Of a DNA stretch of 58,917 nt, positions 16,756 through 24,743 are shown piece after piece. The notes under the pieces are model-generated. The model did not search any database, was not told the origin of the DNA, and saw nothing but the letters and a program-made list of their open reading frames with translations. Both the position numbers and the translations under genes were made by a program. Source of the DNA: Acidimicrobiia bacterium (lineage in GTDB: Bacteria; Actinomycetota; Acidimicrobiia; Acidimicrobiales; Aldehydirespiratoraceae); contig JAJEEV010000042.1 in assembly GCA_022820805.1 (NCBI GenBank), positions 1 to 58,917 on the forward strand, read 5' to 3'. The first letter of the stretch is position 1, and the number at the start of each line of letters is the position of its first letter.

Positions 16756-18459
16756 TCAGGAGTCCGGCGACGGGGGCATGGTCACGGGCAGGCCGGCGCC
16801 GGCCCAACCTTCCACGCCCCCCTCGAGGTCGGTGACGTCGGTGAAGCCGAGCCGGCGCAGCGAGGCGGCCGCCAGGCTCGACGTGTAGCCCTCGTTGCAG
16901 ACCATCACCAGCGGTTGGTCGAAGGACTCGACAGCCGGGTGCGCGTAGTCCGCGTGCGGGTGGCAGCGCCACTCCAGCACGATCAGCGGGATGCTCACCG
17001 AGCCCGGGATCATCCCGGTGCGTTCCCGGTCGTCTCGGTCGCGGATGTCGATCACCAGCGGCGAGACCGCCGAGCCGGACTCGGACGCGGACCCCAAGGC
17101 GGCCGCGAGCCGTTCCGGGGAGAGCCGGTCTAGCCCCTGGCGGGCCTGCGCCAGTAGTTCGTCGACGGTCAGGCGGGCAGCCTGGTCGATGCTGCCACCC
17201 ACCAGGGCCGGTTCCGCCGGGACCGACCCCGCGACTGCCGATCCGGCATCGTCGCCGGCACCGAGGAGGGAGGGATCCTCCCCCGCCGCGCTGCGGTGGC
17301 GTTCGCCGTGCAGGTACAGCTCGAGACGGAGACGCTCGGGTGTCCAGTCCTCGTCCAGGCCTTGGTTCATCAAGTCGGCCTGCGACGGTGGGGCCAGACC
17401 GTCCACCGGCTGGTCCCGGTCGAGGTTGGTCGGGAACGCGTAGCCCTCGGCGCAGGAGGCCACCACGTTGGCGGCCGCGCCCCGGTCGAGTCCCGAGGCC
17501 AGCCGGGCCCGCAGCCTCGGGTACACCGCGTGGACCATGCGGGTGCGGTCCACCGCCTCGGTGGCCCGGCCGAACGCCGACGAGATCTGGAGCAGGTTGG
17601 CCATCCGGTGCACATCGGCGGTGCGGTTGTGTCCGGCCGCGTGGAACATGGCCGGACTGAAGAACACGGCGTCGCCGGTGCGCAGCGGCAGCTGCACCCG
17701 GTGCTGGGCGAAGTACCCGATGAACTCGGGACGGCGCCACGCCAGGTAGCCCAGCTCGTACTTGTGGGAGTGGGGCAGGTACATCGTGGGACCGGTATCG
17801 ATGCCCATCTCGCAGTGGGCGATGGCTCCCTGGAGGGTGAGCAGCGGCGACAGCCGGTGGGCGTGGAGCGGGAACTGCTCGGCCTCGTCGTCGCTGAGGA
17901 ACCCCATGTGGTAGTCGCGGTGGGGGTGCTGGGCCTCGCCGCCGGGGTTGACCACGTTCACCTGCTCGGTCAGCTGGTAGCGGGGGCCGAGCCAGGCCTC
18001 GCAGGCCACCGCGACCGCATCGGAGCGGTGGTAGTCGATGAAGGCGTCGGGCTCGGCCACGGCCAGCTTCTCCAAGGCGTTCCAGACCCGGTCGTTGGCT
18101 CCGGGCTTGGCGAAGTGGTCGCCGGCTGGCCCGCCCTGGTCGTGCTGGGCCGCGATCAGGTCCCAGAACACCTCGGAGGCCCTGTCGACCGCGGCCCGGG
18201 GCACCGCGCCCTCCAGCAGCACTATGCCCGGTCCCTCGGTGAGGGCCTTGGAGAGCTCGTCGCGCAGGTTCGCCCGGTACTCGGCATCAGCGGCGGGGCC
18301 GTGGGCCAGCGCGCTCGCGTCGTAGGCCGGCACGCCCTGGGTTATCCGCTCGGCCAGCGGGTAGTCGGCGGGGTCGATGGGCTGCTCGACCAGCGCGGCG
18401 AAGGCCTCGAGGTCGCACTCGCGGCGCGACGGGAACGGGGCAGGGCCACCGGCTGTCAT
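16756..18459 (-). CDS. Phytanoyl-CoA dioxygenase-like / rhodanese fusion protein
   Basis: 567 residues. Residues about 60-370 form an Fe(II)/2-oxoglutarate dioxygenase of the PhyH type: iron ligands HPHRDYHMGF (HxD) and the distal histidine in SPAMFHAAGHNR, with MYLPHSHKYELG between. After an alanine/serine-rich linker, residues about 450-567 form a rhodanese domain (PLVIDIRDRDDRERTGMIPG) with the active-site loop VCNEGYTSS, in which cysteine is retained. Fusion of these two domains is unusual. ATG 18459 is used because the longer upstream frame runs through palindromic repeat sequence. Catalysis of a hydroxylation is expected; substrate and role of the sulfurtransferase-like domain are unknown. 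Confidence 0.8.
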   Translation of the reverse strand: MTAGGPAPFPSRRECDLEAFAALVEQPIDPADYPLAERITQGVPAYDASALAHGPAADAEYRANLRDELSKALTEGPGIVLLEGAVPRAAVDRASEVFWDLIAAQHDQGGPAGDHFAKPGANDRVWNALEKLAVAEPDAFIDYHRSDAVAVACEAWLGPRYQLTEQVNVVNPGGEAQHPHRDYHMGFLSDDEAEQFPLHAHRLSPLLTLQGAIAHCEMGIDTGPTMYLPHSHKYELGYLAWRRPEFIGYFAQHRVQLPLRTGDAVFFSPAMFHAAGHNRTADVHRMANLLQISSAFGRATEAVDRTRMVHAVYPRLRARLASGLDRGAAANVVASCAEGYAFPTNLDRDQPVDGLAPPSQADLMNQGLDEDWTPERLRLELYLHGERHRSAAGEDPSLLGAGDDAGSAVAGSVPAEPALVGGSIDQAARLTVDELLAQARQGLDRLSPERLAAALGSASESGSAVSPLVIDIRDRDDRERTGMIPGSVSIPLIVLEWRCHPHADYAHPAVESFDQPLVMVCNEGYTSSLAAASLRRLGFTDVTDLEGGVEGWAGAGLPVTMPPSPDS

Positions 18460-18506
18460 CGCCCTGATCGTACGCGGCCACCGGGCCGCGCGGCAGCCTC
18501 CACCCC

Positions 18507-18562
18507 GGAATCTCGGGATGGTAGTGGGTCGTATGCGCCCAGAAATCACACCGAGAATCTGT
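18507..18562 (-). repeat. P-family palindromic repeat, pair 1 copy a
   Basis: Ends are complementary (AATCTCGGG at 18509 and CCGAGAATCTG at 18551) around the core TGGGTCGTATGCGCCCA. Lies between the PhyH-rhodanese gene and the divergent MaoC gene, followed about 70 bp later by copy b. Confidence 0.8.
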
Positions 18563-18578
18563 CGGCGCGCCGGCCCCC

Positions 18579-18633
18579 ACAATCTCGGGAGCGTAGGTGG
18601 TCGCAGATCCACACGAATCGCACCGAGATTCTG
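18579..18633 (-). repeat. P-family palindromic repeat, pair 1 copy b
   Basis: AATCTCGGGAGCG opens and CACCGAGATTCTG closes the element, with the inner hairpin arms GGTGGTCGCAGATCCACAC. Same orientation as copy a, start-to-start distance 72 bp. Good complementary ends. Confidence 0.8.
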
Positions 18634-18701
18634 TCGGCGCCGCCGGGCCGGCGTGTATGGCGCCCCGTTAGCGTGGTTGTTGGCGACTAGGGAGGCGTGT
18701 C

Positions 18702-19541
18702 ATGCCCATCAATCCCGACGCGGCCGGTGCCGTTGGCGAAGAGACCGAGATCAGTTGGACCTCCAGGGACAGCCTGCTGTACGCCCTCGGCGTGGGCGCG
18801 GGAGCATCCGACCCCACCGGCTTCGAGCTGGAGTTCACCACCGAGAACACCCGTGACGTGCCCCAGCGTGCGCTGCCGACCCAGGTGGTGGTCATCGGCC
18901 CGAGCAGGATGCCCGACTACGGCGACTTCAACCTGGCCGCGCTGCTGCACGGCGACCAGCACATCGAGCTTCACCGGGAGCTGCCAGCCGAGGGCTCGGC
19001 GGTGGCCCAGTCGCGGGTGGCCGGGATCTACGACAAGATCAAGGCCGCGCTGGTGGTGCTGGAAACCAATGTCCGCAGCCACGACGGCGAGCCCATGTGG
19101 ACCAGCCGGGCCGGGCTGTTCATCTCCGGCGAGGGGGGCTGGGGCGGCGACCGCGGACCGGCCAACACCTGGCGGCAGCCCGACCGCGAGCCCGACCATG
19201 TGACCGGCTACGACACCCGCACCGATCTGGCCCTCCTGTACCGGCTCAACGGCGACCGCAACCCCCTGCACTCCGATCCGGCCTTCGCGGCGATGGCCGG
19301 CTTCGACACGCCGATCCTGCACGGCCTGTGCACGTTCGGGGTGACCGGGCGGGCCCTGCTCCACACCCTCTGTGGCAGCGACCCGGCCCGTTTCGGGTCG
19401 ATGGGCGGGCGCTTCAAGGCCCCGGTGCTGCCCGGCCAGCGCCTCGACGTGCGGATGTGGGACGAGGGCGACACCACGCTGTTCCAGACCTGCGTGGGCG
19501 ACCGGGTGGTGTTCGACGCCGGCGTGTTCACCCTGCGCTGA
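18702..19541 (+). CDS. MaoC-like (R)-specific enoyl hydratase
   Basis: 279 residues with a double hotdog fold. The C-terminal hotdog holds the hydratase motif YRLNGDRNPLHSDPAF followed by GFDTPILHGLCTFGVT, containing the catalytic Asp/His pair (D...H) of MaoC/(R)-hydratase 2 proteins. The N-terminal half is the substrate-binding hotdog. It hydrates trans-2-enoyl-CoA to (R)-3-hydroxyacyl-CoA in fatty-acid or side-chain beta-oxidation. Divergent from the dioxygenase-rhodanese gene and 77 bp before the GH1-like gene. Confidence 0.88.
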   Translation: MPINPDAAGAVGEETEISWTSRDSLLYALGVGAGASDPTGFELEFTTENTRDVPQRALPTQVVVIGPSRMPDYGDFNLAALLHGDQHIELHRELPAEGSAVAQSRVAGIYDKIKAALVVLETNVRSHDGEPMWTSRAGLFISGEGGWGGDRGPANTWRQPDREPDHVTGYDTRTDLALLYRLNGDRNPLHSDPAFAAMAGFDTPILHGLCTFGVTGRALLHTLCGSDPARFGSMGGRFKAPVLPGQRLDVRMWDEGDTTLFQTCVGDRVVFDAGVFTLR

Positions 19542-19553
19542 GTGGACCGTCCA

Positions 19554-19606
19554 ACGAACTTCCGGCGATTCTGGGTCATATGCGCCCATAACTCCCGGGA
19601 GTTCGT
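19554..19606 (-). repeat. P-family palindromic repeat with changed stem
   Basis: The core CTGGGTCATATGCGCCCAT matches that of 18507-18562 (TGGGTCGTATGCGCCCA), but the outer stem is ACGAACTTCCGG against CCCGGGAGTTCGT instead of the AATCTCGG type. Both arms have changed together. Between the MaoC gene stop and the GH1-like start. Confidence 0.65.
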
Positions 19607-19618
19607 GAGGAGGGCGAC

Positions 19619-20836
19619 GTGACGGGATCAGACGACGGGTTCCTCTGGGGGGCGGGGGCGTCGTCGGTGTCGGCGGAGGGGGTGGCGCCAGCGGCCGGCT
19701 GGTCGGTGTGGGAGCGTGACGGCCGGGCGCCTCGCTCCGGCGACGGAGCCGGCTTCGCGCTGGACTTCCGCGATGACCTCGCCCAGCTGAGGAGGCTGGG
19801 TCTCAACAGCCTGCGCCTGACCGTGGAATGGGCCCGGCTGGAGCCCGCAGCCGGCCGGGAGGACAGCGACGCCCTCGACCGCTACCTCGACATCGTCGAC
19901 GCCGCGCTGGCCGAGGGCCTGGGCGTGTGGATCACGCTGCACCACACGTCGCTGCCGGGTTGGTATCTCGACGACGAGGGCGGTCACGCCGACGGGACGG
20001 CCCGGAGACGCTGGTGGTCCCGGCACGTGGACCGCATGGCCGAGGCCTTCGACGGCCGGGCCGCGGGCTGGTGCCCGATCGAGGACCCCATCGGCTGGGC
20101 GGTGCGGGGCTACGGGCTGGGCACCCGGCCGCCGGGGCAGCGCAGCGCCGAGGCGACCGCGGAGGCGGCCGAGGGTGCGATGCTGGCTCTGCACGAGGCG
20201 TGCCGGCTGCTGGAGTCGGGTCCGCAGCCGGTGATGGCGGTCTTCGGTGCCCCGACGCTGCACGCCGCGCCGATCGAGCGCGAGCATGCCGATGCGGCTG
20301 CCATCGAGACCCGCCGCTGGGACGAGCTGCTTTGGGACACCTGGATCAGGGCGCTGCGGGAGGGGGCGGTGGAGGTGCCGGGCCGGGCCCCGGTGGCCGC
20401 GCCGTACTTCGAGAAGGGGCCGGAGCTGGTGGGACTGAGCCATGACCACCCGGTGGGGGTGACCGAGACGGGCCGGCTGGCGAGCTGGCCGGCCTCTGCT
20501 CGACGCTCGGCCACGGGCTTTGCCCCGGAGCCGGCCGAGCTGGGCGAGGCCGTCCACCGGGCCATCGACGCGGTCCCGGGTCGGGGGGTGGTGGTGGCCG
20601 CCCACGGCGTGCCCACCGATGACGACGACTGGCGCGACACGGTGCTGGACGAGTCGCTGGCCGTGGTGGCCGACGCCCGGGCCTCGGGCCTGCGGGGCTA
20701 CTTCCACGACAGCGCGGTGGACGGCTACGAGTGGGCCCTGGGATTCGGGGCGCCGCGGGGCCTGATGGACCGCGATCGGGTGGTCAAGCCCTCAGCCCAC
20801 CGCCTGGCCGCCGCTATCGCCGGCGGGGCGGGTTAG
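19619..20836 (+). CDS. GH1-like protein lacking catalytic glutamates
   Basis: 405 residues with a glycoside hydrolase family 1 barrel: FLWGAGASSVSAEG at the start, LRLTVEWARLEP, LHHTSLPGWY (normal HW/HHxxxP region) and GLRGYFHDSAVDGYEWALGF near the end. The acid/base motif TFNEP reads PIEDP (Glu replaced by Asp) and the nucleophile motif TENG reads AAHG (Glu replaced by Ala). A retaining beta-glucosidase mechanism is therefore not possible as usually drawn; it may be a binding protein, transglycosylase-like or otherwise repurposed. GTG start. Convergent with the AAA ATPase gene across an R1 copy. Confidence 0.8.
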   Translation: MTGSDDGFLWGAGASSVSAEGVAPAAGWSVWERDGRAPRSGDGAGFALDFRDDLAQLRRLGLNSLRLTVEWARLEPAAGREDSDALDRYLDIVDAALAEGLGVWITLHHTSLPGWYLDDEGGHADGTARRRWWSRHVDRMAEAFDGRAAGWCPIEDPIGWAVRGYGLGTRPPGQRSAEATAEAAEGAMLALHEACRLLESGPQPVMAVFGAPTLHAAPIEREHADAAAIETRRWDELLWDTWIRALREGAVEVPGRAPVAAPYFEKGPELVGLSHDHPVGVTETGRLASWPASARRSATGFAPEPAELGEAVHRAIDAVPGRGVVVAAHGVPTDDDDWRDTVLDESLAVVADARASGLRGYFHDSAVDGYEWALGFGAPRGLMDRDRVVKPSAHRLAAAIAGGAG

Positions 20837-20962
20837 AGGCCGAGCGAATCGGCTCATACGGAGCGAGGCCGTGGCCCGAGCGGCCCGTGAGCGCAGCGAA
20901 CAAGAGCGGGAAACACCCCGCTGCAACGCGACAGGCTCTCACCTATTTGCACGCCCTCTTAG
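20832..20962 (-). repeat. R1 dispersed repeat, copy C (inverted)
   Basis: Fills the space between the convergent GH1-like and AAA ATPase genes and includes both stop codons at its ends. In reverse complement it follows copy A closely over its whole length (GCAAATAGGTGAGAGCC, then CCCGCTCTTGTTCGCTG, to CGCTCGGCCTCTAA). Confidence 0.8.
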
Positions 20963-22413
20963 CGGGAGCGGTACTGGGCTCTGGGGCCCTGGGCGTCCTT
21001 GTTGAGGCGCTTGGACAGGTGCAGTCCCTCCAGCACCAACTCCACCGCGGAGGCGACCATGGCCGGCGACTCGGCGGCCTCGTCGTCGGCCAGCAGGGCC
21101 TGCACCGGCGCGGTCAGGGCCGGGATCTGGGCCAGCAGGCCGGCGTAGTCGGCGTCGGCCACGTCGTCGCCCACGTCCACCACCAGGTCCTCCTCGAAGG
21201 CGTCCACCACGGCACGGTGCATATCGGGCGGCACGCAGTCCTTGAACACCGACAGCGCCGCCGAGCTGACGAGCCGCTGGAGGATCTCGGCCTCCCGGCC
21301 CTCCTCCAGGGTCTCGATCTCCACCTTCCCCGCGGTCGAGGACGACAGCGCTTCGAGGTCGGTGACCCGGGGCACCACATGGTCGCCGCCGGCGCGCAGG
21401 GTGCGGCGCATGGCGTTGGCCACCATGGTCTCGGCGTTGGAGATGCTGAGGCGCACCGACACCCCCGAGCGCTGCGACACGTGGGGGCTCGACCGGGCCG
21501 CCCGGGTGATCGCCACCACGATCCGGGTCATGAACGACGGCACGGTGACGGCCATGCCCTCCGTGCCGGGCCCGGCGGTCTCGCCGGCCGCGTCGCCCGC
21601 GCCGGGGCCGAGGTAGGCCTCCTGGGCCACGATGGCCGTCTCGGTGTCGGCGTCGAGCGGGTAGTGGGTGCGGATCTGGGCCCCGAAGCGATCCTTGAGA
21701 GGGGTGATGATGCGGCCCCGGTTGGTGTAGTCCTCGGGGTTGGCCGACGCCACCAGCACCACGTCCAGCGGCAGGCGGACCTTGTAGCCCCGGATCTGCA
21801 CGTCGCGCTCCTCCAGCACGTTCAGCAGGCCCACCTGGATGCGCTCGGCCAGGTCGGGAAGCTCGTTGATGGCGAAGATGCCCCGGTTGGTGCGGGGCAC
21901 CAGGCCGTAGTGCAGGGTGAGCTCGTCCGACAGGTAGCGGCCCTCGGCCACCTTGATCGGGTCGACCTCTCCGATCAGGTCCGCGATCGAGGTGTCGGGC
22001 GTGGCCAGCTTCTCGCCGTAGCGGTCGGCGCGGTGGACCCACTCGATCGGGGTGTCGTCTCCCTGCTCGGCCACCAGGGCCTTGGCGTGGGCCGACACCG
22101 GGGCGTAGGGGTCGTCGTTGATCTCGGACCCGGCGATGATCGGCATCCACTCGTCGAGCAGGCCGGCGAGGCCGCGGATCATCCGGGTCTTGGCCTGGCC
22201 CCGCTCCCCCAGCATGATCATGTCGTGGCCGGCCAGCAGCGCGTTCTCGACCTGGGGGACCACGGTGTTGTGATAGCCGAGCACATCGTCGAACAGCGGC
22301 TCGGACGAGCGGATGCGGGCCACGGCGTTGCGCCGCAGTTCCTCGCGCACCGGCACCGATGTCCAGCCGGATGCTCGCAGTTCGGCCAGGGTGGCCGGTC
22401 GGGAAGCTGACAT
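20959..22413 (-). CDS. AAA ATPase of the magnesium-chelatase / MoxR type
   Basis: 484 residues. Walker A is GERGQAKTR, a ChlI-like variant, and Walker B reads GIFAINELPDL with Asn in place of the acidic Asp, followed by QVGLLNVLEERDVQIRGYK and the sensor/arginine region VLVASANPEDYTNRGRI and TPLKDRFGAQI. The sequence resembles mycobacterial Rv0958. Its usual partner, a VWA-domain protein, is the gene at 9203-11272, on the same strand but far away. ATP hydrolysis would drive remodelling of an unknown target together with the VWA protein. Confidence 0.87.
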   Translation of the reverse strand: MSASRPATLAELRASGWTSVPVREELRRNAVARIRSSEPLFDDVLGYHNTVVPQVENALLAGHDMIMLGERGQAKTRMIRGLAGLLDEWMPIIAGSEINDDPYAPVSAHAKALVAEQGDDTPIEWVHRADRYGEKLATPDTSIADLIGEVDPIKVAEGRYLSDELTLHYGLVPRTNRGIFAINELPDLAERIQVGLLNVLEERDVQIRGYKVRLPLDVVLVASANPEDYTNRGRIITPLKDRFGAQIRTHYPLDADTETAIVAQEAYLGPGAGDAAGETAGPGTEGMAVTVPSFMTRIVVAITRAARSSPHVSQRSGVSVRLSISNAETMVANAMRRTLRAGGDHVVPRVTDLEALSSSTAGKVEIETLEEGREAEILQRLVSSAALSVFKDCVPPDMHRAVVDAFEEDLVVDVGDDVADADYAGLLAQIPALTAPVQALLADDEAAESPAMVASAVELVLEGLHLSKRLNKDAQGPRAQYRSR

Positions 22414-22483
22414 CGCCGGGAACCCTAGCCGGACCCCTCACAGGCGCACGCAGCGGCACCGTGGCGGGCGGTAGCTTGGGACC

Positions 22484-24625
22484 GTGGACCTGGGCGGCAC
22501 GTGGCGGATCGCTGCGGTCACCGAGGGTCAGCGGCGGACCTTCCACGAGTCCGACCACGACGACTCGGACTGGGCCGAGATCCCGGTGCCCAGCCACTGG
22601 GCGCATGGCTTGGCCGGCGCCGGGGGACCGGACCTCGCCGGCGAGGAGTCGGTGCTGTACCGGCGTCGCTTCGAGGGCCCCGCCGATGCGGCCGCCGCGC
22701 CCGAGACCGAGTTGGGCGCCACCCGCTGGTGGCTGCGGATCGAGGGGCTCGCCCAGCAAGGCGACATCTGGCTCGACGGCACCTACCTCGGGCACACCGA
22801 CGGCTACTTCGTGCCCCACGAGCTGGAGGTCACCGAGCAGATGGGCGCCCGGAGCGAGCATCTGCTGGCCATCGAGGCCACTTGCCGTCGCTTCGGCGAT
22901 CCCGACAACCGCACCAGCCTCACCGGGGCGCTCCAGGACCCCGAGCTGTGCGGGTCCGACGACGTGATCGCGGGAGGGCTGTGGCGTCCGGTGCGGCTTC
23001 GCTCCAGCGGCGCGGTGGCGATCCGCCACGCCCGGGCGGTCTGCGCCGAGGTGCACCTGTCCGGTGACCGGGACCGGGGCCCGAACGACGGCGGCGGGAC
23101 TCGGGCCCGGCTGGCGCTGCGGGCCGTGCTCGACGTGCCCGGCGGGGGTGCGGTGTACCTGCGGACCAGGGTCGCGGGCACCGAGCACGTCCACAGCCAT
23201 CACGCAGCCGTCGGCGAGAACCGGGTCGAGTGGACCGTCGACGTGGCCGATCCCCCGCTGTGGTGGCCCCACTCGCTGGGCGATCAGCCCCTGTGCGATC
23301 TGGAGATGGAGGCCCTGTACGGCGGGGAGGTCCACGACCGGAGGCGCTTCCGCATCGGCTTCCGCTCGGTGGAGATGCGCCGGTGGGTGCTTCACGTCAA
23401 CGGGGAGCAGCTGTTCGCCAAGGGCGTCAACCTGCTTCCCGCGAAGCGCCTGCTGGGCACGGCGTCGCCGTCGGAGGTGGCCGACGACGTCCGGGCCGCC
23501 CGCAACGCCGGACTCGACCTGGTCCGTCCCATCGCCCACATCGCCCGCCCCGAGTTGTACGACACCGCCGACGAACTGGGGATGCTCATCTGGCAGGACC
23601 TGCCGGTCAGGGGGGTGATGAGCCGCAGCGTTGTGGGCGAGGCCCGGCGGCAGGCCCGGGAGGCGGTCGACCTGCTGGGCCACCGCCCGTCGGTGGCGGT
23701 GTGGTGCGCCCACGACGATCCGTTCCCCCGCACGAGGCGCCCGTCGCCCACCCCGCCCGCGTGGAGCCGCCTAGGCCCGTCGTGGAACCGCGACGTGCTC
23801 GACCGGCGGCTCGCCAGGGTGCTGTCCCGCTGCGACGTGTCGCGGCCGGTGGTGGCCCACACCGGCGTGCCGCCGCACCTGCCGTCCCTGGAGGGGACGA
23901 CGAGCCAGCTGTGGTTCGGTCTCCACGGCGGCCGGGCGGCCGATCTGGCCCCGACCCTGGCCCGGGTGCCGACGATGGGCCAGTTCGTCTCGGCCTTCGG
24001 CACGCCTGCGCGGGCCGACCAGGCCGATGTCGTCAAGACCACCGTCGAGATCCTGAGGCGCCTGAAGTACCGGCCCACCGGGGGGTTCATGCTGCATGCC
24101 CTGGCCGACGTGGGAGCCGGCACCGGCGCCGGTGAGCGCCGCGGGCCGGTGGACGGGTTCGGCGTGCTGGACGGGCTGCGGCGCCCCAAGCCGGGCTGGC
24201 AGGCGCTGGTGGAGGCGTGCCGGCCGCTGATCGTGACCGCCGACCCGCTGCCGGCCTGGGTCAGGGGCGGGGACCGCCTGGAGCTGGCGGTCCACGTCGT
24301 CAACGACACCCGCGGCGACGTCGGCGACCTGCGGGTGCACGCCCGGGTGACGGGACCCGGTGGGGCCGTCCTGAGCGACCAGCACTGGGAGGGTGCCGCC
24401 GGCGCCGACGACTGCGTGCTGGTCGGCCACATCGAGGCGGACGTTCCCGTGGGCACCCCGAACGGTCTGCTGACCGTCGATCTGATCGTCACGACAGCCT
24501 CCGGCCGCAGAATCTCGGTGCAGGAATTGCGTGCATACGACACACAACCCACCCGAGATCCAGACGAGGCGGGCCGGGTCCCGGCCGTCGCCGCCACCAA
24601 CCGCTACACAACGACCGTCGTCTAG
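22484..24625 (+). CDS. GH2-like (mannosidase-type) protein lacking catalytic glutamates
   Basis: 713 residues. N-terminal galactose-binding-like sandwich (GTWRIAAV, IPVPSHWAHG, VLYRRRFEGP, GDIWLDGTYLGHTDGYFVPH), immunoglobulin-like domain (PPLWWPHSLGDQPLCDLEM) and a TIM barrel as in beta-mannosidases. The acid/base motif normally WxGNNE reads WCAHDD and the nucleophile segment normally FxSEFG reads FVSAFG, so both catalytic Glu are replaced (Asp, Ala). GTG start. A P-family palindrome lies inside the last 40 codons and encodes ISVQELRAYDTQPTRDP, so the C-terminus is unlike family members. Likely cytoplasmic; no signal peptide. Role unknown. Confidence 0.78.
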   Translation: MDLGGTWRIAAVTEGQRRTFHESDHDDSDWAEIPVPSHWAHGLAGAGGPDLAGEESVLYRRRFEGPADAAAAPETELGATRWWLRIEGLAQQGDIWLDGTYLGHTDGYFVPHELEVTEQMGARSEHLLAIEATCRRFGDPDNRTSLTGALQDPELCGSDDVIAGGLWRPVRLRSSGAVAIRHARAVCAEVHLSGDRDRGPNDGGGTRARLALRAVLDVPGGGAVYLRTRVAGTEHVHSHHAAVGENRVEWTVDVADPPLWWPHSLGDQPLCDLEMEALYGGEVHDRRRFRIGFRSVEMRRWVLHVNGEQLFAKGVNLLPAKRLLGTASPSEVADDVRAARNAGLDLVRPIAHIARPELYDTADELGMLIWQDLPVRGVMSRSVVGEARRQAREAVDLLGHRPSVAVWCAHDDPFPRTRRPSPTPPAWSRLGPSWNRDVLDRRLARVLSRCDVSRPVVAHTGVPPHLPSLEGTTSQLWFGLHGGRAADLAPTLARVPTMGQFVSAFGTPARADQADVVKTTVEILRRLKYRPTGGFMLHALADVGAGTGAGERRGPVDGFGVLDGLRRPKPGWQALVEACRPLIVTADPLPAWVRGGDRLELAVHVVNDTRGDVGDLRVHARVTGPGGAVLSDQHWEGAAGADDCVLVGHIEADVPVGTPNGLLTVDLIVTTASGRRISVQELRAYDTQPTRDPDEAGRVPAVAATNRYTTTVV
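24509..24561 (+). repeat. P-family palindromic repeat inside a coding region
   Basis: AGAATCTCGGTG at the left and CACCCGAGATCC at the right surround GCATACGACACACAACC. It lies wholly inside the 3' end of the GH2-like gene, and in forward orientation like the copies at 41488 and 45513. Confidence 0.8.
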
Positions 24626-24743
24626 GCCGTCTCGGCCTCATCCGGGCGTCTCCAGCCTCATCCGGTCATCGCCAGCCCCCTAGCGGCACTACCTATAGGT
24701 GAATTATCATCACTTATTGGAGGCCGGACGGACGGGAGTAACG
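24626..24743 (+). promoter_or_regulatory. Promoter region of the first Rieske oxygenase operon
   Basis: About 120 bp. A short internal duplication (GCCTCATCCGG, twice) is followed by an AT-rich patch TGAATTATCATCACTTATTG at 24700-24719 that contains one half-site TTATCATC of the TGATAA-N7-TTATCA operator seen at 34417 and 39101, but no matching left half. Ribosome-binding site GGGAG precedes ATG 24744. Confidence 0.45.

Noticed and set aside
18460..18612. 51-residue N-terminal extension of the dioxygenase-rhodanese protein
   Set aside because: It is translated from P-repeat DNA and has no family similarity; ATG 18459 starts a normal N-terminus.
18507..18633. CRISPR array
   Set aside because: Only two palindromic units per site, spacers of about 15 bp and no cas genes; it fits the P repeat family instead.
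20939..23713. 924-codon open frame on the minus strand
   Set aside because: It is the shadow of the AAA ATPase and the GH2-like gene; no domain is recognisable in its translation.
24700..24719. Third full copy of the TGATAA-N7-TTATCA operator
   Set aside because: Only the right half TTATCATC is present; no left half at the right distance.
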